A DNA stretch of 64,000 bases from Sinorhizobium fredii (GTDB lineage Bacteria; Pseudomonadota; Alphaproteobacteria; Rhizobiales; Rhizobiaceae): positions 454,501-518,500 of the forward strand of contig NZ_CP024307.1 in NCBI RefSeq assembly GCF_002944405.1. The letters run 5' to 3'. The notes under the pieces were generated by a model, which saw only the letters and a list, made by a program, of their open reading frames with translations, made no database searches and was not told the DNA's origin. A program made the position numbers and the translations under genes. Of the stretch, positions 25,384-34,593 are shown one piece after another (the first letter of the stretch is position 1; the number at the start of each line of letters is the position of its first letter).

Positions 25384-25821
25384 ATGCCTCAGAATGTCAT
25401 CGTCCTCGTCGGGCGCGTTCTTCTCTCGATCATCTTCCTCGTCTCCGGCTTCGGCAAGCTCGCCGATCCGGCAGGCACCGCCGGCATGATCACCAATGCC
25501 GGATGGCCGGCGGCAACGGTGCTTGCCTATCTCGCCGGTCTTTTCGAACTGGTCGCGGGTCTTGCCGTTCTGGTTGGCTTCCAGACGCGCATCGCTTCCT
25601 ATCTGCTCGCCGCCTTCTGCCTCGTGACGGCCTTCGTCTTCCACAGCGGCCCGATCAACGTTCCGGATTTCCCGGAAGCGGCAAACGGGCTTCTCTCCAT
25701 GTTCAACCAGATCATGATGATGAAGAACATCACCATTGCCGGCGCCTTCCTGGTGCTTGCCGGCTTCGGCCCTGGAGCGCTCTCCGTTGACGCCCGCGTC
25801 GGCAAGGTGGTCGCCGCTTAG
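25384..25821 (+). CDS. DoxX-family membrane protein
   Basis: A 145-residue inner-membrane protein with four helices. The DoxX pattern is clear: VGRVLLSIIFLVSGFGKLADP at the start, AGWPAATVLAYLAGLFELVAGLAVLVGFQTR in the middle, and a final helix followed by GFGPGALSVDAR. The family is linked to oxidative stress and thiosulfate:quinone oxidoreduction in some species, but this member is unassigned. ATG 25384 is preceded by CAGGAG. It is a single-gene unit closed by a strong terminator. Confidence 0.9.
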   Translation: MPQNVIVLVGRVLLSIIFLVSGFGKLADPAGTAGMITNAGWPAATVLAYLAGLFELVAGLAVLVGFQTRIASYLLAAFCLVTAFVFHSGPINVPDFPEAANGLLSMFNQIMMMKNITIAGAFLVLAGFGPGALSVDARVGKVVAA

Positions 25822-25848
25822 GCCTCCGGTTCCTCGCCTGGAAAAGAA

Positions 25849-25879
25849 GAACCCGCCGGCTGCGTCGGCGGGTTCTTTG
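25849..25879 (+). terminator. rho-independent terminator after doxX-like gene
   Basis: A perfect 10-base stem GAACCCGCCG / CGGCGGGTTC with a 7-base loop is followed by TTTGCATT. The preceding AAAAGAA run makes it partly usable from the opposite strand for the convergent fucU-frcR transcript. Confidence 0.85.
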
Positions 25880-25884
25880 CATTA

Positions 25885-26316
25885 TCACGCGGGATAGATC
25901 ACGCCCTTGCGCAGAATGACATTGCCGTAGAGGCGCGGTTCGCTGGTCTGCACGACCGTGTGGGCGGCTTTGACTCGCGGATAGAATTCCGGGCCGAGAA
26001 GCGGAACGACTGGCTGCGACGGCTCGTGCCTGCGGCAGCATTCGATGATGTCCCGGTGCACCGGATCGAGCGCATCCCTGTCCTGCTTGACCGTCGCGCG
26101 AAAGATCGCCTCCGGCACGAAGTCGTCGATCGGCAGCACGCTGAGGATGGCATCGAGGATCGGGATCAGATGATGGCCGTCGAGCCGCACCAGCCGGCGG
26201 GCATGCTCCTGGCCCGGATAGTTCCCGTCGACGAGCGCGATCTCGTCGCCATGCCCCATCGCCCTGAGCGCGGCAAGCAGTTCCGGGCTCAGGATGGGGT
26301 CGATTCCCTTTAGCAT
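25885..26316 (-). CDS. RbsD/FucU-family sugar mutarotase
   Basis: A 143-residue enzyme of the RbsD/FucU family, which speeds interconversion of sugar anomers before transport or phosphorylation. The catalytic region GHGDEIALVDGNYPGQ (residues 21-36) with the conserved His and Asp is present, as is the C-terminal LYGNVILRKGVIYP. FucU-type members act on fucose, RbsD on ribose; here the place beside frcR and the fructose transporter suggests fructose or a related sugar. Its ATG directly follows the frcR stop codon, so both are probably one transcript. Confidence 0.85.
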   Translation of the reverse strand: MLKGIDPILSPELLAALRAMGHGDEIALVDGNYPGQEHARRLVRLDGHHLIPILDAILSVLPIDDFVPEAIFRATVKQDRDALDPVHRDIIECCRRHEPSQPVVPLLGPEFYPRVKAAHTVVQTSEPRLYGNVILRKGVIYPA

Positions 26317-27549
26317 CTAGGTAAGCTCCTTGAAGAGGACATTGGTGTCGAGCAGATAGCGGGAGAAGAGCGGCAGGCTCGCACCGCCGATCGCCCGGGC
26401 GTGGCTCCCGACCGCACCCTCGACGAGGTCCGGAACCGTGACGCCCTGAAGGTCGAGCGCCTGCAGCGCCTTGCGGGTCGCGGCCAGCAGGCGCGCCCGC
26501 ACCCAGGGCGGGAAGCCGCCGTCGATCACTGCGGCGGAAAAATCGACTATGGAAACGGCCGAGACTATGGCCTGGGCAAGGGCTGCCGCCGAATCTTGGA
26601 TCCAGATTTCGAGCGGCTCGCCGAAATCGATCCAGTCGTCGGCCGAATACCAGAGCGGCTTCGGATCCATGCCGCGCTCGCGCAACAGTTTTTCCAGTAC
26701 GAAGACCGAGGCGATCTTCAGCAATTGCGTCGTCTTGCCGTCCTTGGCCGAGACAGGCAGCGGACCGACGGCGCCGGCCGTGCCGGTGCGGCCTGAGAAC
26801 AGCGCGGAATTGATGACGACGCCGCCGCCGATGAACGAGCCGATGTAAAAATAGACGAAGTCCGGATAGTTGGCGCCGACGCCGAAGGCGAGTTCCGCCC
26901 CGCAGGCGCTGGTGCCGTCGTTCTGGAGGAAGACGGGGTGCGGCGTGCGCGCGGCGACCGCAGCCTGCAGGTCGAAATTGCGCCACCGGTCCATCTCGTG
27001 GTGGGGCGCGCCCACTTCCTCGGCCCAGTTCCACAGTTCGAACGGCGTCGCAATGCCGACGCCGGCGATGCGCTTGCGATCTGCGGGGCTGAGCTGCCTT
27101 TCGAGCTTCTCGATGCCCTCGACGATGAAGGTGACGAGGTCGTCGGGCAGCGGATAAGTGTGGATTTGGTGTAGATGCAGGCGGATGGTGCCGAGAAAAT
27201 CCATCAGCACCAGGTCGGCGCTGCGGCGGCCGATCTTGACCCCGAAGGAATAGACCGCATCCGGGTTGAGGCGCATCGGGATCGAGGGCTGACCGACGCG
27301 GCCACGCACGGGTTCGCCGCGGATGAGCATCCCGTCGGCTTCGAGCGACCGCATGATGACGGAAACGGTTTGGGCGGAAAGTCCGGACCGGCGAGCGATC
27401 TCCGCCTTGGACAGGCTGCCGTGGCGACGCACCAGCGACATCACCAGCCGCTCGTTATAGGCGCGCACGCGCGTCTGGTTCGCCCCGCCGCTCGGGTCGA
27501 TCACATCCGGCTGTCCGGATCCCCGGTGGGGGTCCCCTATCAATGACAT
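26317..27549 (-). CDS. frcR: ROK-family transcriptional repressor FrcR
   Basis: A 410-residue regulator with an N-terminal winged helix-turn-helix (RRHGSLSKAEIARRSGLSAQTV, about residues 38-60) and a C-terminal ROK domain. The ROK part shows GVKIGRRSADLVLMDFLG and a glycine-rich IGSFIGGGVVINS. It lies divergent to frcBCAK, whose upstream region holds a strong inverted repeat, so fructose-responsive repression is likely. ATG 27549 (MSLIGD) was chosen; GTG or ATG starts further upstream (27597) are possible. Genes named frcR in S. meliloti occupy the same place. Confidence 0.88.
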   Translation of the reverse strand: MSLIGDPHRGSGQPDVIDPSGGANQTRVRAYNERLVMSLVRRHGSLSKAEIARRSGLSAQTVSVIMRSLEADGMLIRGEPVRGRVGQPSIPMRLNPDAVYSFGVKIGRRSADLVLMDFLGTIRLHLHQIHTYPLPDDLVTFIVEGIEKLERQLSPADRKRIAGVGIATPFELWNWAEEVGAPHHEMDRWRNFDLQAAVAARTPHPVFLQNDGTSACGAELAFGVGANYPDFVYFYIGSFIGGGVVINSALFSGRTGTAGAVGPLPVSAKDGKTTQLLKIASVFVLEKLLRERGMDPKPLWYSADDWIDFGEPLEIWIQDSAAALAQAIVSAVSIVDFSAAVIDGGFPPWVRARLLAATRKALQALDLQGVTVPDLVEGAVGSHARAIGGASLPLFSRYLLDTNVLFKELT

Positions 27550-27668
27550 GCCACCGTCTCCTCCCGTTGGCACTTTTCGCGCAGAATGTCTCGTCATTCC
27601 GTACGCTCACCTGGCCGCCGCCCCGCCCCACAGGACCGCCTGCTGCACGGAGAATGCCACATCCAGAT

Positions 27669-27689
27669 AATAATTCAATTTGATTTATT
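27669..27689. promoter_or_regulatory. probable FrcR operator
   Basis: Inverted arms AATAATTCAA and TTGATTTATT, separated by one base, match at nine of ten positions. They lie in an AT-rich patch in the frcR-frcB divergent region, directly upstream of a TTGACA (27692-27697) that could be the -35 box of frcB. ROK repressors often bind such AT-rich repeats. Confidence 0.55.
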
Positions 27690-27812
27690 TATTGACACTC
27701 CGAGAAATTGGTGTTTGATTGACGCTCGGAAGCGCCGCCCGCAGGAGGAGAATGCTGCGGCGGCGAAGCCTGAAGGCCGGTACCGGCACTATTTGAACCT
27801 TGGGAGGGTTTG

Positions 27813-28838
27813 ATGAAGAAAACTGTTCTTTCCACCGCACTCGGCGCGCTCGCTCTCGGCGTTGCCTTCGCGTCGCCGTCGCAGGCGGCGGACGTCTCTG
27901 CCTGCCTCATCACCAAGACCGATACCAACCCCTTTTTCGTGAAGATGAAGGAAGGTGCGACCGCCAAGGCCCAGGAACTCGGCGTCACGCTGAAGTCCTA
28001 TGCCGGCAAGGTCGACGGTGATCACGACAGCCAGGTTGCCGCTATCGAATCCTGCATCGCCGATGGCGCGAAGGGCATTCTCATCGCCGCCTCCGACACC
28101 AAGGCAATCGTCGACCAGGTCAAGAAGGCGCAGGACGCAGGCGTTCTGGTGATCGCGCTCGACACGCCTCTCGATCCGGCGACGGCCGCAGACGCGACAT
28201 TCGCCACCGACAACCTGCTGGCGGGCAAGCTGATCGGCCAGTGGGCGGCCGCAACCATGGGCGAGGGCGCGAAGACCGCAAAAATCGGCTTTCTCGACCT
28301 CACCCCGTCGCAGCCGACGGTCGACGTCTTGCGCGACCAGGGCTTCATGATCGGCTTCGGCATCGATCCCAAGGATCCGAACAAGATCGGAGACGAGGAC
28401 GATCCGCGTATCGTCGGCCATGACGTGACGAACGGCAACGAGGAAGGTGGCCGCACGGCGATGGAAAACCTTCTGCAGAAGGATCCGGACATCAACGTCA
28501 TCCACACCATCAACGAGCCGGCCGCTGTCGGCGCCTACCAGGCGCTGAAGGCCGTCGGCAAGGAGAAGGACGTGCTGATCGTATCGGTCGACGGCGGTTG
28601 CCCGGGCGTCAAGTCTGTTGCCGAAGGCGTCATCGGCGCCACCTCGCAGCAATATCCGCTGATGATGGCGGCGCTCGGCATCGAGGCGATCAAGAAATTC
28701 GCCGAGACCGGCGAGAAGCCGAAGCCGACCGAAGGCAAGGACTTCTTCGATACGGGCGTAGCGCTCGTCACCGACAAGCCGGCCGCCGGCGTCGAATCGA
28801 TCGACACCAAGGTCGGCACGGAGAAGTGCTGGGGCTGA
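27813..28838 (+). CDS. frcB: fructose ABC transporter, periplasmic binding protein
   Basis: A 341-residue type I sugar-binding protein. The signal peptide ([20 protein letters not shown], cleaved after SQA near residue 24) is followed by the mature start [17 protein letters not shown]. Two Rossmann-like lobes are visible, with [20 protein letters not shown] and the conserved [14 protein letters not shown], and [15 protein letters not shown] in the second. The protein belongs to the ribose/fructose binding group. ATG 27813 stands behind GGGAGGG. In S. meliloti frcBCAK imports fructose, with mannose and ribose as competitors (from memory). It is separated from frcC by about 300 bases with a hairpin. 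Confidence 0.92.
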   Translation: MKKTVLSTALGALALGVAFASPSQAADVSACLITKTDTNPFFVKMKEGATAKAQELGVTLKSYAGKVDGDHDSQVAAIESCIADGAKGILIAASDTKAIVDQVKKAQDAGVLVIALDTPLDPATAADATFATDNLLAGKLIGQWAAATMGEGAKTAKIGFLDLTPSQPTVDVLRDQGFMIGFGIDPKDPNKIGDEDDPRIVGHDVTNGNEEGGRTAMENLLQKDPDINVIHTINEPAAVGAYQALKAVGKEKDVLIVSVDGGCPGVKSVAEGVIGATSQQYPLMMAALGIEAIKKFAETGEKPKPTEGKDFFDTGVALVTDKPAAGVESIDTKVGTEKCWG

Positions 28839-29141
28839 TCGCCCGCTTGGTCCAGAAGCAACCGACAGGGAAGGGCGGCCCCGGCCGCCCTTCGCTTAAG
28901 CGCCGATCTCTTTGACAAGGCGCAAAACCTGCGCAAATTTGAGAGCGGGATAGACGAAAGTCGCGAGGCGCTTTCGCGCGCGTACCGCTCTGGCTTCTCG
29001 GAACCGCCACGGTTGATCTGGATGGATAGCCCGGACCTGCCGTGACCGAAAAAGGTTCTGAACCCTGCCGCGACGACCGGCGGGCCGCGCATCCGGCAAT
29101 AATGCGCCCCCTTGAGAGTGGGGGTTATGGGAGGAGTCTCC
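28839..29141. other. frcB-frcC intercistronic region
   Basis: About 300 bases without a supported gene. A hairpin lies just after frcB (separate entry). The remainder shows no further promoter or frame. The gap is long for an operon, so frcCAK may also have its own start. Confidence 0.5.
28871..28892 (+). terminator. 3' hairpin of frcB, likely partial terminator or stabiliser
   Basis: A 10-base stem AAGGGCGGCC / GGCCGCCCTT with a two-base loop and TTCGCTT after it. It has no long U run. Hairpins after binding-protein genes commonly raise binding protein over permease levels. Confidence 0.55.
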
Positions 29142-30227
29142 ATGGCCGAGCCAAACACAGCCGCACAGCCATCCCAGGAATTCGAAAAGGTCCTGGTCAA
29201 CAGTTCGACGGATGTGGCGTCCTTCGACACGCACGACAAGACGCCGCTCCAAAGAATCCAGCATTTCCTGCATTCGACGCCGGCCGCGGTGCCGTTCGTC
29301 GTGCTTGTCGCATCGATCCTCGTTTTCGGGCTGGCGATCGGCGGCAGGTTCTTCTCGTCCTACACGCTGACGCTGATCCTCCAGCAGATTGCCATCGTCG
29401 GCATGTTGGGCGCGGCGCAGACGCTGGTGATCCTGACGGCCGGCATCGATCTTTCGATCGGCGTCGTCATGGTCATCTCGGCCGTCGTCATGGGCAATTG
29501 CGCCGTGACCTACGGCCTGCCGGCGCCGCTTGCCGTGGCGGCCGGCTTCCTGGTGGGCGGCGCCTGCGGCTTTCTGAACGGCCTTCTGGTTTCCCGGCTG
29601 AAGCTGCCTCCCTTCATCGTCACGCTCGGCACGTGGTACGTGATCATGTCGACGAACTTCATCTATTCTGAGAACGCCACGATCCGCGAGGCGGACGTGA
29701 CGGCGGTGACGCAGTGGCTGCATGTCTTCGGTGTAAGCTTCAAGATAGGCACTGCCGTCCTGACCCTTGGCGTGATCAGCATGGTGCTTCTGGTCTTCGG
29801 TCTCTGGTACGCGCTGAACCACACCGCCTGGGGACGCCATCTCTATGCGGTCGGCGACGATCCTGAGGCCGCCAAGCTCTCCGGTATCCGTGTCGGCAAG
29901 GTGCTTCTGAGCGCTTACACGATCGCCGGCCTGATCGCCGCTCTCGCCGCCTGGGTCTCGATCGGCCGCAACGGTTCGATCTCCCCGTCGGCGGCGGTGA
30001 CCGACTACAACCTGCAGGCCATTACCGCGGCCGTGATCGGCGGCATTTCGCTCTTCGGCGGCCGTGGCTCGATCCTAGGTACGCTGATCGGCGCGATGAT
30101 CGTCGGCGTCGTGTCGATGGGCCTCAACATGCTTGGGGCCGACCCCCAGTGGAAGGTCTTCCTGACCGGCGTCCTGATCATCTCCGCCGTCGCGATCGAC
30201 CAGTGGATCAGAAAGGTAGCAGCGTAA
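29142..30227 (+). CDS. frcC: fructose ABC transporter, permease
   Basis: A 361-residue inner-membrane permease of the ribose/xylose type. It has a polar N-terminal extension (about 45 residues) and eight or more helices. The family signature LTAGIDLSIGVVMVISAVVMG lies near residues 98-118, GNRAAA-type loop equivalents read AVGDDPEAAKLSGIRV near 240, and FGGRGSILGTLIGA near 310. It probably works as a homodimer with FrcA. ATG 29142 is preceded by GGGAGGAG. It overlaps frcA by one base (TAATG). Confidence 0.93.
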   Translation: MAEPNTAAQPSQEFEKVLVNSSTDVASFDTHDKTPLQRIQHFLHSTPAAVPFVVLVASILVFGLAIGGRFFSSYTLTLILQQIAIVGMLGAAQTLVILTAGIDLSIGVVMVISAVVMGNCAVTYGLPAPLAVAAGFLVGGACGFLNGLLVSRLKLPPFIVTLGTWYVIMSTNFIYSENATIREADVTAVTQWLHVFGVSFKIGTAVLTLGVISMVLLVFGLWYALNHTAWGRHLYAVGDDPEAAKLSGIRVGKVLLSAYTIAGLIAALAAWVSIGRNGSISPSAAVTDYNLQAITAAVIGGISLFGGRGSILGTLIGAMIVGVVSMGLNMLGADPQWKVFLTGVLIISAVAIDQWIRKVAA

Positions 30228-31009
30228 TGGCACAGGAACCCATTCTCACCGCCCGCGGTCTCGTCAAGCGCTATGGCCGCGTCACCGCCCTCGACCACGC
30301 CGATTTCGACCTCTATCCCGGCGAAATCCTCGCAGTGATCGGTGACAACGGCGCCGGCAAGTCTTCGATGATCAAGGCGATCTCCGGTGCCGTCACCCCC
30401 GACGAGGGCGAGATCCGCCTCGAGGGCCAGCCGGTGCACTTCCGCTCGCCCATGGACGCCCGCGCCGCCGGCATCGAGACGGTCTACCAGAACCTCGCTC
30501 TTTCGCCCGCCTTGTCGATCGCCGATAACATGTTCCTCGGCCGGGAGATCCGGAAGCAGGGCCTGTTCGGCAAGCTGTTTCGCACTCTCGACCGCTCGGC
30601 CATGGAAAAGATGGCAAGGGCCAAGCTCTCCGAATTGGGCCTGATGACGATCCAGAACATCAACCAGGCGGTGGAAACGCTGTCCGGCGGCCAGCGCCAG
30701 GGCGTGGCGGTGGCGCGCGCCGCCGCCTTCGGCTCCAAGGTCGTCATCATGGACGAGCCGACCGCGGCGCTCGGCGTCAAGGAGAGCCGGCGCGTCCTGG
30801 AACTGATCCTCGACGTTCGCCGCCGCGGCCTGCCGATCGTGCTGATCTCGCACAACATGCCGCACGTCTTCGAGGTTGCGGACCGGATCCATATCCACCG
30901 CCTCGGCCGCCGGCTCTGTGTGATCAATCCGAAGGAATACACCATGTCCGACGCGGTCGCCTTCATGACCGGCGCCAAGGCGCCGCCCGGCGAGGCAGTC
31001 GCCGCATGA
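30227..31009 (+). CDS. frcA: fructose ABC transporter, ATPase
   Basis: A 260-residue single-domain ATPase, about half the length of duplicated RbsA/XylG types. Walker A is GDNGAGKSS (about residues 41-49), the Q loop YQNLALSP, the signature LSGGQRQGVAVARA near 148, Walker B VVIMDEPTAA and the switch histidine in LISHNMPHV. Two such subunits would power FrcC. It starts in the frcC stop codon and its end overlaps the frcK start by four bases (ATGA), pointing to tight coupling. Confidence 0.95.
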   Translation: MAQEPILTARGLVKRYGRVTALDHADFDLYPGEILAVIGDNGAGKSSMIKAISGAVTPDEGEIRLEGQPVHFRSPMDARAAGIETVYQNLALSPALSIADNMFLGREIRKQGLFGKLFRTLDRSAMEKMARAKLSELGLMTIQNINQAVETLSGGQRQGVAVARAAAFGSKVVIMDEPTAALGVKESRRVLELILDVRRRGLPIVLISHNMPHVFEVADRIHIHRLGRRLCVINPKEYTMSDAVAFMTGAKAPPGEAVAA

Positions 31010-31626
31010 ATGTGCAGTCCTTGACGGACGAAATCCTGAAACGGGCGGCGGGCGCCGGCCGTTTCATCGTCGCCATCGCCGGCCCGCCGGGGGCCGGTAA
31101 GTCGACGCTTGCCGACGGTCTCGCCGAGGCCATCGCCGAAGCGGGGGAGCGCGTGGCGGTGCTGCCGATGGACGGCTTCCACATGGACAATGCGGTCCTC
31201 GCCGACAAGGGCCTGCTGGCGCGCAAGGGCGCGCCCGAAACCTTCGACGTGCGGGCCTTCCTTTCGACGCTCGCCGCGGTGCGCGACAATGACGGCGAGG
31301 TGCTCGTTCCGGTGTTCGACCGCACCCGGGAACTGGCGGTTGCCTCGGCCCGGGCAATTGCCCCGGAGACGCGGATCGTGCTGGTCGAGGGCAACTACCT
31401 GCTGCTCGACGAACTGCCGTGGAGCAGGCTCGACGGGGCCTTCGACTACTCGATCTTCATCGATCCGGGGATCGACGTACTCGAACAGCGATTGCTGCAA
31501 CGTTGGCACGATCACGGCTACGATGAGGAGACCGCCCGGACAAAGGCGTTCGGCAACGATATCCCGAACGCTCGCCGCGTCGTCGGCAGCCGCCGCGCCA
31601 GCGATGTGGTGATCGGGGATTTCTGA
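31006..31626 (+). CDS. frcK: FrcK, P-loop kinase of fructose uptake operon
   Basis: A 206-residue P-loop kinase similar to pantothenate kinase, uridine kinase and fructose-transport kinases. Walker A is AGPPGAGKST (about residues 25-34), PMDGFHMD (about 54-61) includes the catalytic aspartate, and VLVEGNYLLLDE (about 125-136) is the second strand. The C-terminal part has NDIPNARRV and SRRASDVVI. In S. meliloti this gene ends the frcBCAK operon; whether it phosphorylates fructose is not clear, since a PfkB-type fructokinase (frk) lies 2 kb downstream. Confidence 0.85.
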   Translation: MNVQSLTDEILKRAAGAGRFIVAIAGPPGAGKSTLADGLAEAIAEAGERVAVLPMDGFHMDNAVLADKGLLARKGAPETFDVRAFLSTLAAVRDNDGEVLVPVFDRTRELAVASARAIAPETRIVLVEGNYLLLDELPWSRLDGAFDYSIFIDPGIDVLEQRLLQRWHDHGYDEETARTKAFGNDIPNARRVVGSRRASDVVIGDF

Positions 31627-31771
31627 AATATACTTCGAGCCATTGTCTTCGGCGGCGCAATGATGGTATCGAGGCGCGGTTTCACCACATGAGTTACCAC
31701 GCCTTCAAGCGCACTGGCCGGCTTTGACGCCGCCCGCGCCGATCGGGCGCGAGCATCGGGAGAAAGCTGAA

Positions 31772-32809
31772 ATGCAAGAGCTCGTTATCCGCCGCCCGGA
31801 CGACTGGCATCTCCACCTGCGCGATGGCGGCGTGCTGCGCGGTGTCATCGGCGACACGAGCCGGCATTTCGCCCGCGCCGTCATCATGCCCAATCTGGTG
31901 CCGCCGGTGGTGACCTCTGCCGACGCCGCGGCCTATCGCGAACGCATCCTCGCCGCCATTCCGGCCGGTGACCGGTTCGAACCGTTGATGACTCTCTATC
32001 TCACCGAAGGAACCGACCCCGCCGACGTCGAGGCCGGATTCAGGAGCGGTCTGGTCAAGGCAGTGAAGCTCTATCCGGCCGGCGCGACCACCAATTCGCA
32101 CAGCGGCGTCCGCGACATCACCAAGGCGATGCCTGTTCTCGAGCGCATGGCCGAGATCGGCATGCCGCTCTGCGTCCACGGCGAGGTGACGACACCGGAG
32201 GTCGACATCTTCGACCGCGAGGCCGTCTTCATCGAAACGGTCCTCGACCCGCTTCGCCGGCGGCTGCCGGATCTCCGCATCACCATGGAGCATGTGACGA
32301 CGAAGGACGGCATCGATTACATCAAGGAGCATGCGGCCAACCTTGCCGGCTCGATCACCACGCATCACCTGATCATCAACCGCAACGCCATCCTCGTCGG
32401 CGGCATCAAGCCGCATTATTACTGCCTGCCGGTCGCCAAGCGGGAGACGCACCGCCTGGCCTTGCGCGCCGCTGCCGTGTCGGGGGATGTGCGCTTCTTC
32501 CTCGGCACCGACTCCGCCCCACATGTCGATCCCCTCAAGGAATGCGCCTGCGGCTGCGCCGGCATCTACACGTCGGTCAATACGCTGAGCTGCCTTGCCC
32601 ATGTCTTCGAGGAGGAGGGGGCGCTTGACCGGCTCGAGGCCTTCACTTCGCTGAACGGCCCCGCCTGGTATGGCCTGCCAGTGAACGAGGAAACGATCAC
32701 GCTGCGCAAGGCAGAAGAGGCGGTCCGCTATCCCGCCAAGGTCGAGACCGAAGCCGGGCCGATCACGGTTTTCGACCCGATGTTCCCGCTCCACTGGGCG
32801 GTCGTCTGA
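31772..32809 (+). CDS. pyrC: dihydroorotase (class II)
   Basis: The third step of pyrimidine synthesis, closing carbamoyl-aspartate to dihydroorotate. The 345-residue protein has the metal motif DWHLHLRDG at residues 10-18, the carboxylated lysine in [12 protein letters not shown] near 98-109, His in HGEVT and EHVTT, and the final metal Asp in LGTDSAPH near 250. This is the short, single-enzyme type of E. coli length. ATG 31772 is preceded by GGGAGAAAG; an upstream ATG at 31724 is weaker. pyrE follows after 62 bases. Confidence 0.96.
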   Translation: MQELVIRRPDDWHLHLRDGGVLRGVIGDTSRHFARAVIMPNLVPPVVTSADAAAYRERILAAIPAGDRFEPLMTLYLTEGTDPADVEAGFRSGLVKAVKLYPAGATTNSHSGVRDITKAMPVLERMAEIGMPLCVHGEVTTPEVDIFDREAVFIETVLDPLRRRLPDLRITMEHVTTKDGIDYIKEHAANLAGSITTHHLIINRNAILVGGIKPHYYCLPVAKRETHRLALRAAAVSGDVRFFLGTDSAPHVDPLKECACGCAGIYTSVNTLSCLAHVFEEEGALDRLEAFTSLNGPAWYGLPVNEETITLRKAEEAVRYPAKVETEAGPITVFDPMFPLHWAVV

Positions 32810-32871
32810 TCGAGAAATGTTTTGCCGCGTGACTGGAAGCCGCTTCGGGTCACGCTTCTGAAGGAGAGGTC

Positions 32872-33570
32872 ATGTTTTCGAATGCGTTCACCGACAAGAC
32901 GGTGATGGCCGAGCTGGTCGCCAAGATGCTTTGGGAAATCAAGGCGGTGCATTTCCGGGCCGACGAGCCCTACAAGCTCTCCTCCGGAATGGCGAGCCCG
33001 GTCTATATCGACTGCCGCAAGCTGATTTCCTATCCGCGCATCCGCTCGGCGGTCATGGATTTCGCTGCAGCGACGATCCTCGGCGAGGCCGGCTTCGAGC
33101 AGTTCGATGTGGTCGCCGGCGGCGAGACGGCCGGCATCCCCTTTGCCGCCATGCTCGCCGAGCGCCTCGGCCTGCCGATGATCTACGTGCGCAAAGCGCC
33201 GAAAGGACACGGCCGCAATGCCCAGATCGAGGGCCACATGCCGGAAGGCGCGCGCGTGCTGGTGATCGAGGATCTGACCACCGCCGGCGGCTCCATGTTC
33301 AAGTTCATCGACGCGATCCGCGCCGCTGGCGGCATCGTCGCGCACGGCATCGCGCTCTTCTACTACGACATTTTCCCGGAAGCCCGGGCCAACATGAAGT
33401 CGAAGGGGGTCGACCTGCACTACATAGCCACCTGGCGCAATGTGCTCGCCGTTGCCCGAGAGCAGGCGCTGTTCGACGAGAAGACGCTGAACGAGGTGGA
33501 ATCTTTCCTCAATGCGCCGCTCGCCTGGTCGGCCCGCAACGGCGGTGTCGGCGAACTCGCTGCCCAGTGA
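32872..33570 (+). CDS. pyrE: orotate phosphoribosyltransferase
   Basis: A 232-residue enzyme that joins orotate and PRPP to orotidine monophosphate. The N-terminal substrate loop includes [21 protein letters not shown], and the PRPP loop [17 protein letters not shown] lies near residues 126-142. A lysine-rich flexible loop ([16 protein letters not shown]) carries catalytic residues. It forms a pyrC-pyrE unit and a pfkB-type gene follows after 42 bases on the same strand. Confidence 0.96.
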   Translation: MFSNAFTDKTVMAELVAKMLWEIKAVHFRADEPYKLSSGMASPVYIDCRKLISYPRIRSAVMDFAAATILGEAGFEQFDVVAGGETAGIPFAAMLAERLGLPMIYVRKAPKGHGRNAQIEGHMPEGARVLVIEDLTTAGGSMFKFIDAIRAAGGIVAHGIALFYYDIFPEARANMKSKGVDLHYIATWRNVLAVAREQALFDEKTLNEVESFLNAPLAWSARNGGVGELAAQ

Positions 33571-33612
33571 TTCGACGCTGGTCTATGGAATAGTTTTCAA
33601 GGGAGGACGTTG

Positions 33613-34539
33613 ATGATCGTTTGCTGCGGAGAGGCCCTGATCGACATGCTGCCGCGCGAGACGCCGGCCGGTGAAAGCGCCTTTGCCCCCTATGCCGGGG
33701 GCGCCATCTTCAATACGGCGATCGCGCTTGGCAGACTCGGCATTCCGACCGGCTTTTTCACCGGGCTCTCCGACGACATGTTCGGCGACATCCTGCGGGA
33801 GACCCTGAAAGCGGCGAATGTCGATTTCGGCCCATGCGCGACCCTGCCGCTGCACACGACGCTTGCCTTCGTGAAACTCGTCAACGGCCACGCAAGCTAC
33901 GCCTTCTTCGACGAGAACACCGCCGGGCGGATGATCACCACCGATCACCTGCCGGCCTTCGGAGATTTCTGCGAGGCGTTGCATTTCGGTGCGATCAGCC
34001 TGATCCCCGAACCCTGCGGCTCGACCTACGAAGCGTTGATGACGCGCGAACACGAAAAGCGGGTGATCTCCTTCGATCCCAATATCCGGCCCGGCTTCAT
34101 CAAGGACCGCGACGCCCATTTCGCCCGCATGAACCGCATGGCGGCAATGTCGGACATCGTCAAGTTCTCCGACGAGGACCTCGCCTGGTTCGGCATGGAG
34201 GGGAGCCATGACACGCTCTCGGCGGAATGGCTGCAGCGCGGGCCCAAGCTGGTGGTGATCACCAGGGGCGCGGACGGTGCCGTCGGCTATACCAAGAACC
34301 ACAAGGTCGAAGTGGCGAGCGAGCGGGTCGCGGTGGTCGATACGGTCGGCGCCGGCGACACCTTCGATGCCGGAGTGCTCGCCTCGCTGAAGCTCAACAA
34401 TCTGCTGACCAAGGAACAGGTCGCAGACTTGAGCGACGAGGCGGTCCGGCAGGCACTCGCTCTCGGCGCCAAGGCAGCCGCCGTCACCGTGTCGCGCGCC
34501 GGCGCCAACCCGCCGTGGAAATATGAAATCGGGCTCTGA
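33613..34539 (+). CDS. frk: PfkB-family fructokinase
   Basis: A 308-residue sugar kinase of the ribokinase/PfkB group. The N-terminal GEALIDMLPRE and AGGAIFNTAIALGRLG (PfkB signature 1) are present, and the active-site DTVGAGDTFDAGVL near residues 244-258 has the catalytic aspartate and anion hole. It most likely makes fructose 6-phosphate from the fructose imported by FrcBCA, feeding the Entner-Doudoroff and pentose routes through Pgi. ATG 33613 has GGGAGGACG upstream. A terminator separates it from the convergent pgi. Confidence 0.9.
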   Translation: MIVCCGEALIDMLPRETPAGESAFAPYAGGAIFNTAIALGRLGIPTGFFTGLSDDMFGDILRETLKAANVDFGPCATLPLHTTLAFVKLVNGHASYAFFDENTAGRMITTDHLPAFGDFCEALHFGAISLIPEPCGSTYEALMTREHEKRVISFDPNIRPGFIKDRDAHFARMNRMAAMSDIVKFSDEDLAWFGMEGSHDTLSAEWLQRGPKLVVITRGADGAVGYTKNHKVEVASERVAVVDTVGAGDTFDAGVLASLKLNNLLTKEQVADLSDEAVRQALALGAKAAAVTVSRAGANPPWKYEIGL

Positions 34540-34561
34540 CGCCAGCAAATCCGCGTGAAAG

Positions 34562-34586
34562 AGGGCGCCGGTTGGCGCCCTTTTTC
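34562..34586 (+). terminator. rho-independent terminator of the pyr-frk transcript
   Basis: AGGGCGCC / GGCGCCCT with a four-base loop is followed by TTTTTCC. It lies between the convergent frk and pgi genes, 23 bases after frk; the A-rich flank is short, so function on the minus strand is less sure. Confidence 0.85.
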
Positions 34587-34593
34587 CTGTCCG

